Notes under the pieces: generated by a model
What the model was told of the DNA's origin: nothing
Database searches by the model: none
Seen by the model: only the letters and a program-made list of their open reading frames with translations
Made by a program: the position numbers and the translations under genes
Shown: positions 5,742 to 8,944 of the stretch, piece by piece
Layout: each line of letters begins with the position of its first letter
Position numbering within the stretch: position 1 is the first letter of the stretch
Origin: an uncultured bacterium
Lineage (GTDB): Bacteria > Actinomycetota > Coriobacteriia > Coriobacteriales > Coriobacteriaceae
DNA: 8,944 nt
Direction: 5' to 3'
Assembly (NCBI GenBank): GCA_905214895.1
Contig: CAJMNP010000031.1
Coordinates: forward strand, 1-8,944

Positions 5742-5757
5742 GTAAACACGTCAACAA
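5742..5757. promoter_or_regulatory. Candidate operator, copy 2, just upstream of fabH
   Basis: GTAAACACGTCAACAA differs from copy 1 in one base. It keeps the half-sites GT..AC and GTnAAC of the imperfect dyad. It ends 3 nt before the fabH Shine-Dalgarno sequence (5761-5768), so a bound protein could block transcription shortly after initiation. Both copies read TTGACG on the minus strand, so they could alternatively contribute -35 boxes for birA, but no convincing -10 follows at the right distance. Confidence 0.5.
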
Positions 5758-5774
5758 CTCAAAGGAGGTTAGTG

Positions 5775-6734
5775 ATGGGTTTCACGATTCTTGGAACAGG
5801 CTCGGCGCTTCCCAAGCGCAGTGTTTCCAATGACGAGCTGTCCGAGTTCCTCGATACCTCGGATGAGTGGATTTTTACCCGCACAGGCATCAAGAGCCGC
5901 CATGTGTGCACCACCGAGTCACTCGACGACCTTGCCGTGGCGGCGAGCGAGCAAGCGCTCCAGACGTCCGGAATCGATGCGAGCCAGCTGGATCTTATCG
6001 TCTGTTCGACGACGACGGGCGATCATCTCGTTCCTGCCGAAGCGTGCGCCATTGCTGAGCGCCTGGGTGCCACATGTCCTGCTTTCGACGTTTCGGCGGC
6101 TTGTGCCGGCTTCGTATTTGCGCTCGATGTCGCCGAGGGCTATATCGCCCGCGGTCGTGCCAGGCGCGTGCTTATTGTTGCTGCCGAGCAGATGACGCGC
6201 GCGCTCGACTGGACCGACCGTGCCACCTGCGTGCTCTTTGGCGATGGCGCGGGTGCTGCGGTCATAGAGGCTGGGGGAGAGAATCCCCTCGCCGTTGAGC
6301 TTTCGACGTCGCCTGACGTCGAAACACTGCGCGTCCCCGGATTGGCGGGCTCCTCGCCGTATAAGACGGCGCAGGACCGCGAAAGCGTGCTTTCCATGAA
6401 CGGCCGTCGCGTCTTCAAGTTTGGCGTCAATGCCATCTGCGACACGGTCAACAAGCTCGTTTGCGACGCGAGCATCGCGGTCGAGGACATCGACCACTTT
6501 GTATTCCATCAGGCTAACGAACGAATCTTGAGCCAGGCGGTCAAGCGCTTAGGCGTGCCGGACGACCGTGTGGTCCGAACGTTGCGTGAAACCGGCAACA
6601 TCTCGAGCGCCTGTATTCCGCTTGCTCTCGATCGACTGGCAAATACCGGCGCACTGAATGCGGGCGACACCATCGCCCTCGTTGGATTTGGCGCCGGCTT
6701 GGATGTAGGTGGCTATCTACTTCGCTGGAAGTAG
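5775..6734 (+). CDS. fabH: Beta-ketoacyl-ACP synthase III (FabH)
   Basis: This 319-residue enzyme condenses an acyl-CoA primer (acetyl-CoA or branched) with malonyl-ACP to start fatty acid chains. The catalytic triad is visible: Cys110 in DVSAACAGF, His245 in FHQAN and Asn275 in GNISSA. Other family marks are the DEWIFTRTGIKSR region (30-42), GDGAGAA (156-162), NGRRVFKF (209-216) and the C-terminal GFGAGLDVGGYLLRW. Its length is normal. I chose the ATG at 5775 because AAAGGAGG (5761-5768) lies 6 nt upstream and the protein then begins MGFTILGTGSALP, typical for FabH. An in-frame ATG at 5718 would add 19 residues without homology and run through the second direct repeat. It is the first gene of the fab operon, and the repeats before it suggest repressor control. 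Confidence 0.97.
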   Translation: MGFTILGTGSALPKRSVSNDELSEFLDTSDEWIFTRTGIKSRHVCTTESLDDLAVAASEQALQTSGIDASQLDLIVCSTTTGDHLVPAEACAIAERLGATCPAFDVSAACAGFVFALDVAEGYIARGRARRVLIVAAEQMTRALDWTDRATCVLFGDGAGAAVIEAGGENPLAVELSTSPDVETLRVPGLAGSSPYKTAQDRESVLSMNGRRVFKFGVNAICDTVNKLVCDASIAVEDIDHFVFHQANERILSQAVKRLGVPDDRVVRTLRETGNISSACIPLALDRLANTGALNAGDTIALVGFGAGLDVGGYLLRWK

Positions 6735-6786
6735 CTGCACATAGGAAATGAAAACGCCCCTGGGGCACAAACAAAGGAGAACTACC

Positions 6787-7023
6787 ATGGCAGATCAGAA
6801 GACCTTCGAGCGCGTTTGCGACGTTATCCGCGAGACCGCCGGCCTTGACGATGTCGAGATGAAGCCCGAGTCCACGCTCGAGGAGATTGGCCTCGACAGC
6901 CTGGGTACCGTCGAGATCCTCGTTGCCGTCGAGGACGAGTTTGGCATTGAGCTCGATACCGAGGAGAACCCCAAGACGGTCGGCGAGTTCGTCGATACGG
7001 TCGAGGCGGCATTGGAGAAGTAG
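6787..7023 (+). CDS. acpP: Acyl carrier protein
   Basis: This 78-residue acidic protein carries the growing acyl chain on a phosphopantetheine arm. The attachment site is Ser38 in GLDSLGTVEI. Most bacterial ACPs have Asp or Met after DSL, so Gly40 is a mild variation. Helices flank the motif as expected, and there are many Glu and Asp residues. The ATG at 6787 is preceded by AAAGGAGA (6773-6780), 6 nt upstream, and an in-frame ATG at 6748 without a ribosome-binding site is rejected. The gene lies 52 nt after fabH, and the spacer contains a small GC-rich palindrome (GCCCCTGGGGC, 6756-6766). The stop is 2 nt before the fabK start. Its place between fabH and fabK marks it as the housekeeping fatty-acid ACP and not a polyketide carrier. 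Confidence 0.97.
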   Translation: MADQKTFERVCDVIRETAGLDDVEMKPESTLEEIGLDSLGTVEILVAVEDEFGIELDTEENPKTVGEFVDTVEAALEK

Positions 7024-7025
7024 TG

Positions 7026-7970
7026 ATGCTCAAGTCTCCTCTCTGCGATCTGCTCGGCATCGAAAAGCCTGTGTTCCAGGGCGGCATGGCCTGGATTGCT
7101 GACGCCTCGCTGGCATCGGCCGTGTCCGAGGCAGGCGGCTTAGGCATTATCGCGGCCATGAATGCCGATGCCAACTGGCTGCGCGATCAGATTCACGAGT
7201 TGCGCGCCAAGACGGATAAGCCCTTTGGCGTCAACGTTATGCTCATGAGCCCGTTTGTCGACGAGGTCGCACAAGTGGTGATTGATGAGCGGGTGCCCGT
7301 TGTGGTGACCGGCGCCGGCAATCCCACCAAGTACATGAAGGCGTGGAACGAGGCGGGCATCAAGGTCATCCCGGTCGTTGCCTCGGTGGCGCTGGCGCGT
7401 CTCGTGGCGCGTCGCGGGGCCACCGCCGTGGTTGCCGAAGGCACCGAATCAGGCGGCCATATTGGCGAGACCTCGACGATGGCACTGGTGCCGCAGGTTG
7501 TCGATGCGGTCGATATTCCCGTGGTCGCGGCTGGCGGTATCGCCGATGGCCGCGGTGTGGCGGCCGCCTTTATGCTCGGCGCTGCCGGCGTCCAGGTGGG
7601 AACACGCTTTCTGGTCGCAAACGAGTGCACCGTATCCGAACAGTACAAAGAGCTGGTGCTCAAGGCAGGCGACACGTCGACGCGCGCGACCGGTCGCTCG
7701 ACGGGACATCCGGTTCGTGCCCTCAAGAGCCCCTTCACCAACGCGTATGCCAAGAACGAGGCGGCGGGCGCAAGCTCCGAGGAGCTCGGGGCCATGGGCA
7801 CCGGCGCCCTTCGCAAGGCCGCCATGGACGGCAATTACGAAGAGGGTTCGTTTTTGTGTGGACAGATTGCCGGCATGGTCAACGAGTGCCAGAGCGCACG
7901 TGAAATCGTTGACGACTTGGTCGATGGCGCCGAGCGCGTTCTGAAGGGTGCGTCCGCATGGGTAGCGTAG
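7026..7970 (+). CDS. fabK: Enoyl-ACP reductase II, FMN-dependent (FabK)
   Basis: This 314-residue TIM-barrel flavoprotein reduces trans-2-enoyl-ACP, the last step of each elongation cycle. Family marks are FQGGMAWIADASLASAVSEA (17-36), GAGNP (96-100), ESGGHIG (141-147, containing the His equivalent to the catalytic His of the pneumococcal enzyme), the FMN-phosphate loop AAGGIADG (168-175), and GVQVGTRFL (188-196). Length and position in a fab operon favour FabK over the related nitronate monooxygenases. I chose the ATG at 7026, with GGAGAAG (7014-7020) inside the end of acpP as ribosome-binding site. The GTG at 7023 in the same frame is possible. FabK is structurally unrelated to FabI and is poorly inhibited by triclosan, so this organism may be naturally tolerant unless it relies on another reductase as well. 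The gene overlaps fabD by 13 nt. Confidence 0.94.
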   Translation: MLKSPLCDLLGIEKPVFQGGMAWIADASLASAVSEAGGLGIIAAMNADANWLRDQIHELRAKTDKPFGVNVMLMSPFVDEVAQVVIDERVPVVVTGAGNPTKYMKAWNEAGIKVIPVVASVALARLVARRGATAVVAEGTESGGHIGETSTMALVPQVVDAVDIPVVAAGGIADGRGVAAAFMLGAAGVQVGTRFLVANECTVSEQYKELVLKAGDTSTRATGRSTGHPVRALKSPFTNAYAKNEAAGASSEELGAMGTGALRKAAMDGNYEEGSFLCGQIAGMVNECQSAREIVDDLVDGAERVLKGASAWVA

Positions 7971-8884
7971 CGTTTCTGTTTGCCGGCCAGGGCGCCCAAC
8001 ACCCTGCGATGGGCGTCGACCTGATCGAGGCATCGCCGGCGGCTGCCGAGGTGTTCGCGATCGCCGACGAGGTGCGTCCGGGAACCAGCGAGCAGTGCCG
8101 GAGCGCCTCCAAGGAGGAGCTGTCGCAGACCGAGAACACGCAGCCTTGCGTGTTCGTCCATGACCTGGCAGCGGCTGCCGCACTGCGTGAGCGCGGCGTG
8201 GTGCCTGCCGCCTGTGCGGGATTTTCGCTGGGCGAGGTCGCCGCGCTCACCTTTGCGGGGGCGTTCGATACGCGAGCGGGCTTTGAGCTCGTGTGCGAGC
8301 GCGCGGCGCTGATGGCCGCGGCTGTCGAGCGTCACCCCGGCGGCATGCGCGCCGTCATCAAACTCGATGCGGCGCAAGTCGAGAACCTGGCTTCGCAGGT
8401 CGGCGAGGACTGCTGGCCGGTCAACTACAACAGCCCGCAGCAGACGGTTGTGGCTGGAACGCCCGATGCGTTGCAGACCCTCGACGTCCTGGTAAAAGAG
8501 GCTGGCGGCCGCGCTATGAAAGTCGCGGTGTCGGGTGCATTTCATAGCCCCTATATGGTCGAGGCGACTGAGGGGCTGGCGACGTATATCCAAGCCGGCC
8601 ACGCGCCGTCTCCGCTGCTGATTCCGGTCATGGCAAACATGACGGCGGCGCCCTATCCGGCGGACCCGCGAGCGGTATCGGATGTCTTGGCCAACCAGGT
8701 GAGTCATGCCGTGCGCTGGGTCGACACGCTGCATACTCTGCAGGATCAGGGCATCGATACGTTTATTGAGGTCGGCCCTGGCAAAACGCTGTCGGGCCTG
8801 GTCAAGCGTACGCTGAGCGACGTTCGCGTGTATTCGTGCGAGACGGCCGAGCAGGTCGCAGCTATTGCCGACGAGCTCGCATAA
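7958..8884 (+). CDS. fabD: Malonyl-CoA:ACP transacylase (FabD)
   Basis: This 308-residue enzyme moves the malonyl group from CoA to AcpP, supplying the two-carbon donor for elongation. Visible residues are the oxyanion-hole loop GQGAQ (10-14), nucleophile Ser90 in GFSLGE (the usual motif is GHSLGE, so Phe89 replaces His), Arg115, which should bind the malonyl carboxylate, Asn158 in NYNSPQQTVVAG, the catalytic His196 in GAFHSPYM, and the ending EVGPGKTLSGL (271-281). Its length is standard. The ATG at 7958 lies inside the last codons of fabK, overlapping by 13 nt, with GAAGGG (7943-7948) as ribosome-binding site. This arrangement implies translational coupling. The next gene starts 30 nt after the stop. 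Confidence 0.97.
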   Translation: MGSVAFLFAGQGAQHPAMGVDLIEASPAAAEVFAIADEVRPGTSEQCRSASKEELSQTENTQPCVFVHDLAAAAALRERGVVPAACAGFSLGEVAALTFAGAFDTRAGFELVCERAALMAAAVERHPGGMRAVIKLDAAQVENLASQVGEDCWPVNYNSPQQTVVAGTPDALQTLDVLVKEAGGRAMKVAVSGAFHSPYMVEATEGLATYIQAGHAPSPLLIPVMANMTAAPYPADPRAVSDVLANQVSHAVRWVDTLHTLQDQGIDTFIEVGPGKTLSGLVKRTLSDVRVYSCETAEQVAAIADELA

Positions 8885-8914
8885 TCCACAGGGCTGTAAC
8901 CCGAAAGGAATGAC

Positions 8915-8944
8915 ATGGGCAACTTGAACAACGGCGCGCTCGAG
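8915..8944 (+). CDS. fabG: First ten codons of the next operon gene, probably 3-oxoacyl-ACP reductase
   Basis: An ATG at 8915 is preceded by AAAGGA (8904-8909), 5 nt upstream, and opens a frame reading MGNLNNGALE up to the window edge. The sequence is too short to identify by itself. fabG is suggested only by gene order, since fabH-acpP-fabK-fabD-fabG-fabF is the order in streptococci and related bacteria. The alternative ATG at 8910 stops after five codons. Confidence 0.5.
   Translation, partial: MGNLNNGALE

Noticed and set aside
5718..5774. A 19-codon upstream extension of fabH
   Set aside because: It would code through the second direct repeat and the Shine-Dalgarno site of the real start, and adds residues absent from FabH proteins.
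7193..8734. Long minus-strand frames opposite fabK and fabD
   Set aside because: They are shadows of two certain genes, with no recognisable domains or ribosome-binding sites.

Overview
The window comes from a high-GC bacterial chromosome and consists mostly of housekeeping genes. It holds a streptomycin-type (str) ribosomal operon (rpsL-rpsG-fusA-rpsJ), a biotin protein ligase gene on the minus strand (birA), and the front of a type II fatty acid synthesis operon (fabH-acpP-fabK-fabD, then the start of what is probably fabG). The protein sequences, TTG starts with strong Shine-Dalgarno sites, and a Firmicutes-style fab cluster with FabK in a high-GC background suggest a gut actinobacterium of the Coriobacteriia, perhaps Collinsella or a relative. 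That placement is an inference from pattern recognition, since no search was possible.

Layout. 1-611 is the 3' part of an unrecognised gene, closed by a strong terminator (618-651). 652-1292 is a long non-coding stretch packed with palindromes: an inverted repeat with perfect 20-bp arms (692-821), several smaller hairpins, a second inverted repeat with perfect 36-bp arms (948-1086), and a terminator-like hairpin that reuses the end of that arm (1080-1115). A good promoter (1171-1199) then drives rpsL, rpsG, fusA and rpsJ (1293-4705), ended by a strong terminator (4727-4766). birA (4821-5597, minus) converges on this operon and is divergent from the fab operon. The birA-fabH spacer (5598-5774) carries two nearly identical 16-bp direct repeats that look like operators. 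fabH, acpP, fabK and fabD (5775-8884) follow with short gaps or overlaps, and the first ten codons of the next gene reach the right edge.

How the genes work together. S12, S7 and S10 are small-subunit proteins and EF-G drives translocation, so the first operon is pure translation machinery. It has no tuf between fusA and rpsJ, and rpsJ is cut off from any S10 operon. BirA attaches biotin to the carrier protein of acetyl-CoA carboxylase, which makes the malonyl-CoA that FabD loads onto AcpP. FabH starts chains and FabK performs the last reduction of each cycle. BirA next to the fab genes is therefore functionally coherent.

I see no defence, mobile or secondary-metabolite system. The least explained parts are the palindrome-rich region upstream of rpsL and the direct repeats upstream of fabH.
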